This document shows, one piece after another, positions 34,235 to 48,200 of a stretch of 64,000 bases of DNA. Position 1 is the first letter of the stretch. Each line of letters opens with the position of its first letter. The stretch comes from Tigriopus japonicus (lineage: Eukaryota > Arthropoda > Copepoda > Harpacticoida > Harpacticidae): NCBI GenBank assembly GCA_010645155.1, contig CM021322.1, positions 5,353,695 through 5,417,694 on the forward strand, read 5' to 3'. The translations under genes were made by a program, and so were the position numbers. The notes below the pieces were generated by a model. It worked only from the letters and a program-made list of their open reading frames with translations, was not told the origin of the DNA and made no database searches.

Positions 34235-36432
34235 TTATTCAAGATGACTATCATGAATTTCATGACAGAAAGAAGCGCCTGTTTCACCTTATAGCGAACT
34301 GGAAGATTGAGTGTTGGGAGAAAATTTTAACAAGTGTTTAACCGTTCAAATCGCACCTATGTTTCCTACTCGTAAATTATTGCAAATCGTTGTTTCGTAT
34401 TTTTTCCCTAAAACATGAAATTTCGTCTTCGCTTAAGCACAATTTCGAACTAGATTGCTCGTTGTTTCGTTCATTGAAATTTAACCAATCCTGTAATTTT
34501 GTTTTGCTCTTGGACATTCCTCACGTAAGGTTGACCTCTAATTGGGTGGAAACATTGTTTTCGGGCCTCCTAGCTTCTCATTGGCCAATATAGTAGTTCT
34601 TATGGAAAGGGTCAAATCGGTTGGTTTTTTGACATGGTGACAATTTTCCAAATTATAGCAAGAAGAACAAAGTATTGGGAAACAGACTTCCAGCAAATAT
34701 CAGCCTTGATTTACCCGAAGTCTGCTTTAGATTTATCGGCTTTTGTTTCCCAGAAACGCCTTTGTTTCAGGCAAGACAGGAAAGATAAGATACATGGATT
34801 CACCGGAAAGTACGTGCTTGACAAAGTTTGAGTCCATTAATGAAAGCGATACAGTAAAAAAATCCTCCTCTTTTTCCTTTGCAACGTACTTGATCAAAGA
34901 TTCTATAATTAGACTTGAAAAATTCAATGAATTGTTGTACATAAGAAGTAATTCACTAGTGGAAAAAGTTGCACTCTCTTTGTTTAAGGACACTGAACGG
35001 GGCTTGATTATCCAAGTCATGATTCTGGATGGATTCCATAAATGAAAAGGACGTTCAAAACAACATGAAGCTAGCCATCTAGGTGACCATCAACAGTCTG
35101 TTTAGAACTGTTTAGGACGATCAAAAAATGAAGGCTGTTTAAGAAGGACAAATATTTTCCTAGCTTTTGTTGCTGTTTCTGTTGCAACAAGGCAGACGTT
35201 TATTTTGGAAAAGTAATTGTTGATCGCTAATTTCATGGCGTGTTCTATTTTGGCCTTTCAGCCCACAGGATTGATTATGGATTGACAACCACATTATTAT
35301 GGTACAAACCAAAGAGAAATGGCTGAATGGATTTTCCAATAAGTTTGAAACATCCGATTTTTGGCACCTGTCTTCCCATTTCCATTCAGAGTACGGCTTC
35401 TCCATTTTGTGGGTTGCTCCTTGTCCTCCCTCGTGCATGTCTAGTCGGTCGGTTGGTTGCTTCCAATCATGAAGTTCCCAAGAAGGAGACGAACGCTCAT
35501 AGATATGCAAGTATGTTGCCGTCGTCATCTTCGCCGGAAAGAAATGTTCTCAAACTCTCATTAACCCCTCGGTACAATGGTGAGGGATCGAGGTAAAGGA
35601 AGGAAACAAGTTCCCCAACCGCCATTGCTTTAGGCGACCTACCCAACAGATTGTTCCACTCAAACCCTCGACAACACCTGGAATAGTCAAGGTAAGAGCG
35701 AATTGGTTCCCTCACCACATAAAGAGAAAAAAGGGGGAACCAAAGTTTTGGTCCCTAAGCCTCATGTGTTGGAAGAGTTTTCTCCCGTCTGTTCAACTCA
35801 AAGCACCTTTCCCATCATAGCAGAGGTGACATGGACGGCGTCACGGAACTGGCTCCTTGCACAGATATCCAACATGGAACAAGCGCGAACGGTTCTCTAA
35901 CAAGCCGAATGGTTTTAGGCAACATTTACAAGTGGGACTAGTTATGAAAATGGAGCATCATAAGAATTTGGAAGTAGGTAAGTAGGGTAAATCTTAGGTT
36001 GTTTGAGGTGACTCCGACTCTTGGGTTAAAGATAAATTCTTAGAAAAACTGTTCAATCCAAGTTTGTTATTGTTTGTTACAATTGTAGATTACTTGGGCC
36101 TGACTGTACCCTTTACCACAATACCCGGTCCCTCATGCTCTGATCGAAGGGTCGATCACGCAACAATGCCTGGAAATTCAACAAGAGTTGAGTGTAAGTA
36201 GAGGGTGTTGAGACAGAGAAAGAGGACGAAAGCCAAGGAGCGGTGCGGGATCTACTACCAGTCTGGTGGAAGGAACAATGATGTCGGCCCGTCTACATGG
36301 AACCATTTCCAACACAATTCTCGAGCAAACAGTCGACAGTGCACTCTAGATCACCTTTTTTGCGGTGATCCTTCTAAGGCCCGGAGGAGTTCGGCAACCC
36401 GTTACTCCTCTCGAGGAATCCCCGCACCAACG
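34235..36432. other. Intergenic region between divergent fucosyltransferase and EF-hand fusion gene
   Basis: Head-to-head spacer of 2.2 kb. No gene is supported. An ORF at 36205 is in frame with the fusion protein but begins with GTG, and the 76 codons before ATG 36433 look like 5' UTR. Upstream exons of the fusion gene could lie here but none can be supported. Confidence 0.4.
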
Positions 36433-38751
36433 ATGATGGCGGCGATTCACAACCCCGGGGATCCCCGCATTTCCAATTTGCCCACTATCGTGGTTGTTGA
36501 TAGTTCCAAGGCTCCAGACGAGCAGAAAAGAACTCAGATCACGTTGTACAAACCGGATTTCTCCAAGCAGATCCAAACTACGGGTAAGAAAGTGGCGCAG
36601 CGATCTCAACGAGTTCTCAGGCGACTCGATTCGACCAAGACCACGCAATCCGCAACAACCGCTTCCACGAATGGTGACCTGAAATCTCTTGCTCAATACG
36701 GGGAAGGCGGGAGTGGAGGTGGTGCTGGAGGAACAAGTTCTGGAAACAGTACTGCTGGGGGTGGTGGTGGCGTGGTTGGAACGGCCATCATGGCTCCCAC
36801 TGTCAAATTCAAGTCCAGCCAAACAACTTCTTCCGCAGCGTCTCCGAGTGTCAATAGTCAGGGAAGTAATAAAATAAAGCCTTTCGAAAGCCGAAAGGCC
36901 GCCAGTCAACGAAGGAGGGCTCTGAAGCAAGGATCAACAAACAAGGAGAAAAGTGATTCATCCAAAAAGCGATCACCAGCCAAAAGTGATAAGAAGGACA
37001 TTTTTATACAAATCCCTGTCATGGAATCAACAAGCGCTCAAGCTAGTGAAGAACCCTTAGGGGTAGAAATCGATGCTCTCGAAGTTGAAGTCGTTTTGCC
37101 TGAGCCAGAAACCCCCGATATAACCATCACGGATACGGCTGACAATGAAATTCGAGGCCTTCCATCTCCAACCTCATCTGATGAAGATGATAGTGAATCT
37201 CGTGAGTTGGAACGACTCAAGAATCAAATCCGAGCCAATCTCAAACCCAGAGACGCCAAGAAGGACAAAGAGGCTGCAGCTGCAGTGGTTCAAGCCTTCA
37301 AAAACCAAGTGAATAATCGACGACCAACCAAAGTGGAAAATAAGTGGCACATTTGGAAATATGCTCAATACGAGAAAAGTCGAACACCTAAAAAGAATTG
37401 GATCGACGAGTCTCTCGCCGGAGGATCGATGGATGTCGGCTGGGGACGACGGATTTACGATAAAAACGAGATTGAGGTATGTACCGTATCCCTGAATTCC
37501 TTCTTAATCCATGTCGAGGTCGTCGATTTCTCGTTCCAAAACTCACATTAGTGGGCACTTATCCAAGTTTTATGACTTTATTGTGGGAGCGTGATCCCGA
37601 GGCCAGTGTTGAAGTCATAAATGCAACAACAACCTCACTCCCACCCACAGACCTTGAGGGCCATTTCAGTTCCACAGATTGTTCCATGGTTCACAAAACA
37701 GTCATAAAAGTTGCTTGGCTTTGACAATAAGCGTGTTATCACCTCAAGGAAAAGCTAGGAATAAGACAGATAACAGCCCCTTGAAGGGCAGGAATTGACA
37801 AATTATGAACTCGGAGGACTTTATGATGAAGATTCTTTTCAGAGTGATGATCGAGAACGAGAACGAATCCAATTGGATGAAGCCAATACTCGACACTTGA
37901 ACGTGAAGCTGAAGAAAATCCCTGAGATGTACGGTTTGTGGGATAATATCTATGACCGGAGAGTGATCCGAGCCTTGGACTGCAATGCTAAGTGGATCCC
38001 AAATAGAAAGGAGGTGGAAAGACGAAAGAAAAAGGAGCGCAGTAAATCCTCCCGGAAAGACAAAATCGATAAAGATCAAGATGGAGATGATCCCTTTGCC
38101 GAGTCTCGAAAGAAATGGGTTCCAACTGGTAGGATGGATCAATATTGGAATCGGTAGTATTGTATCGGAATGAGAGCAATGTTTTATGTTTTAGGCGATG
38201 AGCTGACTGAGGATGACCTTGAGTTTTGTTTGCATCATACCAATTACCCTAAGGAAAACATAAAAAAATGGTTCAAAGGATTTCGACAGACGTGTCCCAC
38301 AGGTCGACTAACCAAAGCCCACCTCCATTCCCTTTTCAAACAGATTTTTCCCAATGGAGACTCGGAAATCTTTTGCAACCACATTTTTCGTATATTTGAC
38401 AACGATGGCAACGGCTTTCTGGACTTCAAAGAGTTTCTCATGGCTTTGGACGTGGCTTCATGTCGTTCTGATGTGGAAAAACTCCAATGGGCATTTAGAC
38501 TTTACGATGTGGACTCGTCGGGTTCCATCAATCTGAAGGAGATCGCCACCATCATGGAGACCATGGAACAAGTGGAAGGGCACAAGGATGTGTCGAGTCT
38601 AATGGTGGCCAAACGGGCTACGGAAATCTTTGGAAAACTGGATGACGATAACGATGGAGAGATCACCATGAAAGAATTCGTAGATGGATATCTTCGGATG
38701 AGAGAAAACGAAAGTGCTTCCTCATCGGACAATACGTCAGATAAACCATGA
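36433..38751 (+). CDS. Neuronal-calcium-sensor EF-hand protein with long N-terminal extension
   Basis: Three exons, 36433-37476, 37792-38128 and 38195-38751, give 645 aa with phases 0 and 1 matched. Residues 1-460 are low-complexity: Ser/Thr/Lys-rich, a Gly run (GGGGGVV), acidic patches, then an ordered-looking stretch with IPEMYGLWDNIYDRRVI and a Lys/Arg cluster. Residues 461-645 are a recoverin/NCS domain: a degenerate first EF-hand (TCPTGRLTK), then canonical loops DNDGNGFLDFKE (529-540), DVDSSGSINLKE (565-576) and DDDNDGEITMKE (610-621). Such proteins are calcium switches, usually about 190 aa with an N-terminal myristoylated MGK/MGN start. That start is absent here, replaced by the extension, somewhat as in KChIP proteins. 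The start ATG 36433 is the first in frame; further 5' exons are possible. Confidence 0.8.
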
Positions 38752-39198
38752 ATCTTTTTCAGACCAAACCAAACGTCGATTTTTTTCGGTGTGTAATAAT
38801 ATGCTTTTTAATGGCAATGTAATGTTTTCAATGTTGATAGAATGAAATAGATGTAATCAGCAATGCTTCTTCCAAGACCAATTACGTATGAAGTTGTTCG
38901 AAATTGTTCGAATTGTGACTTATTTTCCAGGAACTGGAAATGCCCTGAAATTTCGATTCTTACAAATAGGTCAGCAAACAATGACGTGAAAACGCTTCTA
39001 ATGCGCAGGAGTGCATTTCACGAGGGGCTTTTTTCGTTAAGACATGCGACGGTAGAAATCGGCCTTAGCGTACGTTTTTGTTCGTTCCAACTTGACAAGA
39101 AGAATATTGCTGGCTGTTCCAATGGTCAGAGGACAATATTGGCTATGAGTCATTGATTGAACGACTATCATAATGCTAAGAATGAATGAATGAGTTAT
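38752..39198. other. Convergent 3' space after the EF-hand fusion gene
   Basis: About 450 bp between two convergent stop codons. No canonical AATAAA is visible on either strand, and no other feature is seen. Confidence 0.4.
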
Positions 39199-40160
39199 TT
39201 AATCAATCGGAACCAGCACCGCAGTCGTTTGTTCTTGAACTTGAGGCATTAGATTAGGCATCTTTTTGTGAAGTTTTTCAACGTTGCCAGGATGAGGAAC
39301 CTGATGGAAATCGTCTATCTTAAACGCTATCCGTCGGCGTTTCCAATGATTGAGCGGAAATCGCTTCCAGAGTTTTTCCTTTGACAAATCCTTTGTGTTC
39401 AATAACCTTTTTGTGAAATCGACCATATCCTCCCAGAAGTCTTCAAGTTCCATCTAAAATCAAAATGTCGATGAATTGGAAAAAAAAACTCTACTAAGAC
39501 TATTGTGGTTCGAGGTTCACTTACCCTATCGCAAATATAGTTCTCAGTCCATTGAGGAATTACTCGATAGTAATACTTGGCTTCAAATTTACCCACGTGA
39601 CGAGCATTTTGGGTCCCTTCGGTATTTATGGATCTGAAAGAGAAAACGCCCTTGAAAGAGAAACTTTCTAAAGAACATTGATTATGTTTATGAGCTTACT
39701 TGATAAGATAGAAATCGTTGTGAAGGAAAGTTATCGCTTCAGCATAAACCCATTTTTCGGACAAGGCACTCATAGTACCCAAAAACGACCTCAAGGCGTG
39801 CTCATTAGGATGCCTTTGGCAACAGGGGGGAAAATCTTCTACAAAATAATCCACTTCCAAATCGTTGAGATAAGCACATACACCAACAGTTTTTGTCTCA
39901 GTACTTAAGACGATCACCAGACACTCCTGAATATTGGAAGCGAAAGGTTCTCTCTGAAACAGTTCTAAATCTTCTCTTGTGGGAACAAAGAGAGGCTCCT
40001 GATCCAAGTGCCCAGTCTTGCCCGAGGATGATTGCGAAAGAGCTTTTTCTCGGGCACGTGCAGCTATTTTGTGTTTGATCCAATCAAAAGCTCTAAATAT
40101 TAGAAGAGCCGAAGCCAAAATGACAACAGATCCCAAAAAGATCAAACCCACTGCAACCAT
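39199..40160 (-). CDS. Unrecognised single-pass (type II or signal-anchored) membrane protein
   Basis: Three minus-strand exons, 40160-39700, 39633-39525 and 39453-39199, with GT-AG ends, introns of 66 and 71 bp and matching phases, give 274 aa. A hydrophobic segment at residues 4-25 (VGLIFLGSVVILASALLIF) is followed by a basic flank, so the start ATG is well placed. The rest is a compact soluble domain with a CC pair (EDFPPCCQRHPNEH), aromatic stretches (EKWVYAEAITFLHNDFYLI; AKYYYRVIPQWTENYICDR) and a basic Trp motif (NHWKRRRIAFKIDDFHQVPHPGN). I do not recognise a family. Its closeness to three Golgi enzymes with the same architecture suggests, but does not show, a secretory-pathway role. 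Confidence 0.8.
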
Positions 40161-42294
40161 GATGACAACACCTATGGATTACGTTTTGAGGATGGGCAAA
40201 TATCGGCCTTATCTCCTAGAAGAAAGGTTGCGCCAATATCTAGATCCATGTTCCGCTAAAGACAGCTTGCGATGTGACATGAATTGCAAAAATCCTATTT
40301 CTAGAGGAAGTTTTCGCAAGTTATGAATGATCTTTTGAAAAAAATGACCTTTTAGCACCTCTACTCTCCTGTTCCATATACTTTCATTATAGAGAAAGTT
40401 TCCTAATTTAGCTCCTGTAACTTGACGATGAACTCAAACATATTCATTTCATTTTAATTCAAAGAGGAAAACACTGAACGAGAATTGACATCCTGTGCAA
40501 AGTTGTTTGTTTCTAATACAAAGCTCTTGAAGGCAATATTGGCGTAATTTTTTAATTCCTCAATCCTTGAATGATTGTTTTCCCAGAAACTATCCAAATC
40601 GGCAACATTTAGGTGAAGGTTAAGACAATTTTAAAACATCACTTTCAATGCCTCAAAAAAGTTGTTTCGCTTGCGTTTAAGAACAAATTGAGGGCAAGGA
40701 TCAGAATAAAAATAGCGTTCATTTTTTTTCGTATGTTTGTGTATTATTGACGATAGGTTTAAAATATTCACCAACTACAAATAGTAGGTTACAGAAAGTG
40801 TAATGGCTCTTAATGAACATCCTGAACTAAAGATTGAAAATCAGTCAACAAATTGAATCTTACTTTATCATACTGATGACTAGATATTTTATTTTCATTT
40901 GTCTGTAACTAAATCTTACTGTAAACGAGCTTGTGAGAAAGAAAGGAAGCTGAGAACGGGGAAGTTCCGAAAAAGTGGGTTTCTCTATTAGCAAAGGGAG
41001 TCCGTTCAGTTTTGATGGGCTTCTCTTGAGCGAGAAACGTGGCCTTGTTTAGGTTGCTTTGAAATTGGTGCCAAGCTATTATCAACAGCATATCCATATA
41101 CATGAAACATATATGATCGTGAAACAGCGAGACCCACGGTGGATACAAGGGAATATCCTTTGTATGTGCAAAGTACTACTAATAGTAGCAGCAACAAGAT
41201 TTCGAATACGTCTTTGTTCTGTTGTCGCTGAGGAAGGCGTTCGGGATTTGGGGATGGAGGTGTGTACGTACAGTAGTAAAAGAATGGTGATGTTTGTTGT
41301 TGAAGAAGAAGAAGTTGATAATGATGTTGGGAACATAAATACCGTTAATGATCTGACAAAACAAATTGAAAGTGTTCTAGAGTTCCGCTTTCTTGTGAAT
41401 CAAGCCTATTTTCGGCCATTTTTAATGAGTCAGGCTGTAGTTGTTGTTATTATTCTTTCTTTACACATCCAATGGGCGTGGTCTCGTTTTTCTTCGGGGG
41501 GATGTATCCATGAACAAATTCTCAGGGGAGTGGAGGGGGGAGAGAAAACGAAATGAGCTTGCAATATTTTCTTTACGAGAAAAGTGAAGAGAGAAAAAGG
41601 TTTGCAGAAGGACTACAAGAACGAGACAGAATTCTGTTTCTTTTTTTTTTCTTGACGTACAAAAATAGTCATCTTTCGCTTTTCCTCCATCGTTTCATCG
41701 CATGGGATTTCCACCTCTCTCTCGACAAGCATTCTTTGGGAAGCATCGCAAATGTAATCATAGAATCGTAGAATTATCATAGTAGTATTAGTATTCGTAG
41801 AAGTATTAATTTGATGATCATCACCGAGCCGGATGAAGCATTCATCCTTGATTTCGCCGTAATCAAGACGTGGATGAAGTGCCATTTTTGTATTGGGTGG
41901 TTTTAGTCTTGCTTCAGATTTGAGACTGAAGTCAGATCATGACACACCCCGTGCTCTTGAGCGCAAGTGATTGATTTGAATTTATTGTGGTGCAGAGCAA
42001 AGCGGTAGCGGTGAATTTTCTTCTCGGTCTTTTCAGAAACTTCAGTCAATTAATCATGGCACAAATGTTTCACAGCGTCGTCGTCGTCATCGTCGACCAA
42101 AATTTGCAGCTTGTGGCAGTCCTTGTGTGTGTGGGAGCCTTGACAAATTGTTCCAAAGCTCCTTGTTCCTTAAACAAAGCAACCACCAACCACAACTTCG
42201 GCCCACCGATACTTATCCTTCTTATTTTTTTTCTTCGTTATAATCGCTCCGCCATGCATTCAAATCGTACACTCAAAAGCACGTGGTCTTATTT
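40161..42294. other. Intergenic region and 3' UTR of the CAAX-box gene
   Basis: No coding sequence is supported. The right end (about 41980-42294) is probably the 3' UTR of the minus-strand CAAX gene, and the left end the promoter of the 274-aa membrane protein. Between them is AT-rich DNA with GAA/GTT-rich stretches. Confidence 0.4.
41981..41986 (-). promoter_or_regulatory. Polyadenylation signal for the CAAX-box gene
   Basis: TTTATT on the plus strand, read as AATAAA on the minus strand, about 310 bp beyond the CAAX-box stop codon. Confidence 0.45.
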
Positions 42295-45200
42295 TCACAT
42301 AATCGTGCAGCAGCCTTTCTTCTTCTTGGGCCCTTTATCATCCCCAAGTGTGACATGCTGCACCCGTCCAGGGGTTCCAAGTTGGGGCATGTTCTCACGT
42401 TTCACCGTGTCTGTTGTCAGTGGTTTCCCGCCATTTTTCATATCGCCATTACTGTTGTTGCCGTTGCCCTCGTTAGCCCCTTTGACGCCACTGCTGCCAG
42501 GATTGGCCAAGCTACTCTTGCCATTGGCTTGAAGATTGTTGGACTGATTCTTCTGAGCCTGGGCCGTGGATTCCAGGAAAGCTGCGTCTGGTTCGTCTTT
42601 GATGGGCGTGCCATCAGCGTGCTTCAGTTTGCCTTCTCGCCAGAGGCGTAATAGCTCCTCTGCTTCGTGACTGAGCTGTCCTTCAGGACGGAAAGGGTTG
42701 TCCCAACCCTCGTAAGAACTGGAACAAAGACCAATGATTTGGGTGAGATAGGGCAGCAAAGACCAAGAGAACAATCAATCTAACTCTAATGCTAACAATC
42801 AGGAGAAAGAGCTGCTTTGTCGTGTATATTTCTTTGTTTGCCATTGGCTAGAAAGTTCCAAGTTAGTTGCGTTTCTTGCCGTGGTTTATTTGTTCAGTGG
42901 GAAGAAGTCTTGCCATAATCAGAACCCGAACTTTCACACTCGTTAAGTTGTCAGAGGTTCTTTGGTTCCATCTCCGCATTTTACCCCTCTGTATTTGCCA
43001 CTTGTGTCCCGAAAACAGAAGCCATTCATTCGCCCTTCTGCCACCTTTTACCATCTTTGCTACACTGATTTCCTCTGGCAAAGCCGTTGTAGCAACGTGG
43101 AGGCTTTGTATTTTGCAGTTCTCCGTGACTAGTTTCAAATCGGAGGTCCTTTTTTTACTTAGGTCTAAGAGACCAAAGGCATCATTAGCTACGTCGTAGA
43201 CTATTTGCGTAACCAGACACAGCATAATTAGTTCAAATGGTAACCATAGTCGCGTCTCTCAACAGAAAAAGAGACCCCAAACAAGTTGGTTGTCAAACAA
43301 CAAGGCTCAGTGTCCAGTGTGACGGTTAGTATCGTAATACTTTTGGAACAGATACTTATTCATTGACAATTTGCGTGCGCAGGTCCTGGTATTGACACTC
43401 ACATTATTCTTGCGTTATCTCTGCGATAAGAACCATCCCTCTGCCAATTCAAGAGACCTTTTTTGGAACGGATCCATTATCCGCCTTTTTTTACAATGAC
43501 CTAATGGGGCAATCCTAATTATTATATAGTGCCCTCCCCTTCCAGTCTGAAAGACTCGTTACAAAAAGTACAAACAAGATAGTAATTCCAAACACGTTCG
43601 TAATTTGTTCAAAAACTGTTCAAGCTATGCAAGTTTCCATCAAAGGTATGAGTGGTACAGGGTCTTTGGTTCTCCTCTCATACATTTATCAAGGAAACTT
43701 TTAAATGCTAATTCCCGCCCAAAGTCAGAGACCGATTCTGAAACCGGACATGACAGAAAAAATGCCCCTTAGCTGCTTTCAGGTTTTGAATATGTGGCAA
43801 AGCGTGTGGAATGTCGTTACTATAAATGGCCAAAAAAAAACTACATTTACGAACAACGATTTCCTCTACCTCGAGATGAATATTCAAATTCATTCATTCC
43901 TCCATGCTCATTCCATTTGCATCCTGCTATGACGGAGGGATAAACTAATTGTAGCCAGACAGGGCTGCTGACTGTTTGACGTTGCTGTTTATGTGCATAA
44001 GTGTTAGGACACACAATACTTTAGTTTTTGTTCAATATTGGAAAAAAATATCCTGTGAAAGAGACCTGTCATCGAGTTAGCTCAGAGCAACTTTACAACC
44101 GGGCAAGGGTCCAAGCACATAAGAGTGAATAGAAAAGCAATTCGTGCCCCAAGGTGATCTCCAATTTTTCGAGCCATTGAGCTATAGTAGGGGGCTACGT
44201 CAGCATGGGGAAGAAGCTTTATGAGTGCGAGCGTTATAGTTCAACATAAAAGCTACACTTGTTACAGCCAAAAAGAGGATGCATCTGCATTTTCCCTCCA
44301 AACACTCCGAAATGACGTGTCGTAAAAATGAAGTTTTTCACCAGATTTGCCCAAACCTATTTGTATTTGTTGCCCCATGCAAAGGATTGTCCGCTTTCGA
44401 TTATTTTTACTTTCACTCATATTTTTTCCACCTTTAAATTGAAAATGATCGCTTTTTCCAGCTTAATTTTACGGTTTGATACATTTACGTTAAGTGAGAC
44501 ATGTTGGGATACCAAGCACTGGACTCCAACCCAAAATTCTGCCCTATTCCTCTTGAGGGACAAATGCAAGGCTCTTTGCCAATTGTCCCAATTACTTCAT
44601 CAATGCCATGATGTTATCCATGCCCAAGGGCTCCTACAGGGATATGCGCAAAACAACTTCTATTCCTTAGAACTTCGGAATTCTTAAAATGTAAATTAGA
44701 AAATGTCTAATGAAAACTACCAGACTTATGATGGTGTTAATGGGTCTACACTTGGACCGCCGACCCTGTAAAAATCTATTGGATGAGGCCATATATTTTC
44801 TCCACAAAGCCTTTACTTTTAATAACATGAAGGAATGACATGGTGTCATCTGTTTATTGGCATTTTGGTTATTTATCCAATCAAGTAGGCCAGAACACAC
44901 GAGGTTTCTTAAAGATGGGGAAGTACGTCAAATTAAGTTCATAGTGACTTTGAGGAAAAAGTTCGATTGTTGAGCCTTTGACTGATTTTTGCCCCTATGT
45001 AATGAAAAAGCAAGGCATCGGGAGGATGTGAGCAAGAAGAGGTTACCCACTGCTCGGCCCCATCTACCCCCTCCTCGTCCCCATAATAATCACAATCATC
45101 TTGTTCACACAAACAAAGACAACACCAATGACTACGCACCCCAAGATACTGCATTGATTGACTGTGCTCACTCCCTAGTACTTGTATTTTGGGCGTAGTG

Positions 45201-48200
45201 TTTTTATTATTAGTTTTTTTTTCCTCAGAACGGCAACAAAGTAACCCGAGAGTGTATTTTCAAGCTCCATGAAAGCCCAAGTTTTGCCTCTGAATTATTC
45301 ATCTTGGCCGGTTGGGGGATCCTTGCGTTCCGATCATCTTGAATCCGGGATGGAGTGCGTGAATGAGTGACTCGAGTTGTTGGCAACCTGACTAAGCTTG
45401 AAAGCGAGGCTTCCATATACACTGTACGTATTTGCCCTCAACTCGAAACTACTTTTCCTTCTCAACGTAATACTGTTGCCGTACGAACAGAGAAAGGATC
45501 GCACTTACATTCATACTTAACTGCTTCTAGTCTAACGAAGCTGTAGAGACGGCAAACAGTGGGTACGTACGTTGTATGTAGTGTCCGGTAGTCTGCACCG
45601 TTGTAGGCCTAATAAGGAATGGAAACTAAATACGAGGAGAGGGGATAGCGTTTTGGCCATCTTCGATGATCTCCCCCGCTAGGAGCTCGCTGGCTTATTT
45701 TCTGTCAAAATCTGATAAAGCGGCACGACAAACCCACTGAAGATCATCAAGCCTTGTGCATGTAGTGCGTGCTTCACAGTAGTGTGCACTGCTGACTTGT
45801 ATTTCTTTGGACTGAGATCGTGGGCCATATTTGAAGTGAATGAACTTTATGAAGAATCTTTCTTGATTGCCCGGATATTCTGTCTGCCCACACTGATGGC
45901 TTAAAGATGAGGAAGACATTCTTTTCGAGGCGAAAAAGAAAACAAATGCCTTGAACCCAGATATTTTTCACGCAATCTGATCACCTGTCCTGCAATCTCG
46001 AATGAAGCCCAAAGCTTTTGATAGCAATGAGGCAAAAAATGTGGGCCCAATCTCAATCAAAAATTATTGCCACATTGGCGAAAATGGCAGGCCTGGCGAG
46101 ATGTTCAAACTTTAGTCGGTATTTCACCGATTCAAAGCTTATTGACCACATAAATATCATTTGTTAATTGAGTCAATATTTCAATATTCATTACTATTAA
46201 GTTGATTACTCACAAGAAGTCGAATTAGCCGAGCAATTAGACGGATATTGCCCTATGAAGAAAAACCTGGACAAATAAGTGTCTTAGTGATGCCATCTTG
46301 CGAGAAAGGTAAGTTCCGCTCTTTGAGTGTCTCCGTAGTCTTGTTTGCTCTAGTTTTTAAAAATGGGGTTGCCTATTAGTCAAGCTGTCCAGAATCGCAG
46401 TTGATTGATTTGTCTTGGGTAGGAAACTCTACGGATATATTGGATTTCAGAGGCAACAAAGTGACTGTGTGCGAGAGCTTGAGAATCTGGAAGCAAGCAC
46501 TTCTTGCTCGTTAAATCTTTCCCTCGTTGCTTTATCAATACAGAAGTCTTCCTTTTTGTGCCACTATACTTACAACGAGTAGTCGTCGTCATCATCAGAG
46601 CTATTGTGAGTGACTCAGAGAATTTCCCCGGCTCAACAAACATCAAAACTAAACAAAAGAACTTCAAATGACAGAACACTTCACCTTTTGTGACGAGGCT
46701 TTATGTCTGATTTTTCGCCCAAACAGCAGTAATCCTTATGTATTGGCATGTTTCTTTGCGGCTTCTTCGCTTAACCACTTGACACTATGATCCAAGTGAT
46801 CCAACCGTTTCAAGTTTGCGGTGATTGCAGGTCTCAAAACCCATTGGTTAGAGCTTAGGACAAAATAGTGCAACGACCGATGAAGCGTAAAAACCACGAA
46901 AATATCGGTTACAATGCCGTTAAGGGTCACTTAAGAAAGATGGAGGACTAGGGAGTCAATGCCATGAAAAGTCTCTAGAAGAAAATGAGTTCATTTGTGA
47001 CGGAAATTGCTGTAAGGAAACAACTTAGCCCAGACTGTTTACAAAGTGTTTAGTCTCCCTTTTACCGTTAGATTACTCATTAGCACATAGATTTGCTCGG
47101 AACTGTTGGCCATTGTCTACCATGGAGTGTTGGAGTCTGGAATGGATCATATGTAAACGAGGCCTTCCCACCAATGTTCACGAGAATCTGTAGGCATAAA
47201 CAGTTTAGAACTTGGAATCATTTTGTTGGATGCACGCGCAGACAAAAATGTGTCACTTTATCTTGACGATGAGATTTTTTTCCACACCCTGAGGGCTTAA
47301 ATAAAACCGAAGAACCAGCCCACCAGTCCTAATGACAACATAATGATTAACTAATTTCTAATCTACTTTCACAAAAGAGCGTTGCCACTTATCAAATGAG
47401 AAAATTCCTCGATATCGATTTGATTTAAGTGGCCCTTTATCAAGGAAAGCACTTTCGAGGGATCAGCACAACTTATCTTTGCTGAAAAATTCTCTCAAAA
47501 AGTAGGTCCACTGACATGGTTTACACTTGGACCAATTTTTGCCGCAAATTTCCCCTTTTAGAAACCTTTAAATATCGCCGTATTATAGAAGCATACTCGG
47601 AAGCTCCTAATAGATCTGTCCGCAGTTGCAAACCCAATCTAGCAGAAAGAGAACTGATTTCTGCCCATAAAGCAGTTCTTTGGGCTCCGAGAACCTCTCT
47701 CATCGGCGATTCCTTCCTTTTTTGAACAACTTTCCGGTTCTCATTTTTCCTTCTTGTACTAACACGGTAGCAGGGGAAAAAAGGGTGGGGTTCATGTTTC
47801 ATACCTCAACACGGGACGAAGCGATTCCTGGGGAACAGACAGGATGCTTTGTATTTGTACTTGAGACCTGAACTAATGGACGGGATATTGAGAAAAAACG
47901 TCGTCCTATTGGTAATGTAAATGGCCTTATGGTCCAAAGGTCACCGCTGTTCTAGACCGTAATTGAAGAAAGGTACTTGTTCCATAAGGAGCGGCGGTTA
48001 GGAATCGAGAAAGTGCATGTGGAGACGGATTAGATTGGAGGGAAACTGCGTCGTTGCATTCGAAAAAGCAAGCCGAAATAAGACGAGCAGAGCAGGAGCA
48101 GCTTGAGAACTGCATGTAGCTTGGGGACTGGCGAGGCCATCTTTGCTCGATTCTTCCACAACGGACTGAATGCAGTTTGCACTGCAAATATGCCTGGGAA

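Noticed and set aside
36205..36432. In-frame N-terminal extension of the EF-hand fusion protein starting at GTG 36205
   Set aside because: There is no ATG in this stretch, an in-frame TAG lies just upstream at 36199, and the composition looks untranslated; ATG 36433 is preferred.
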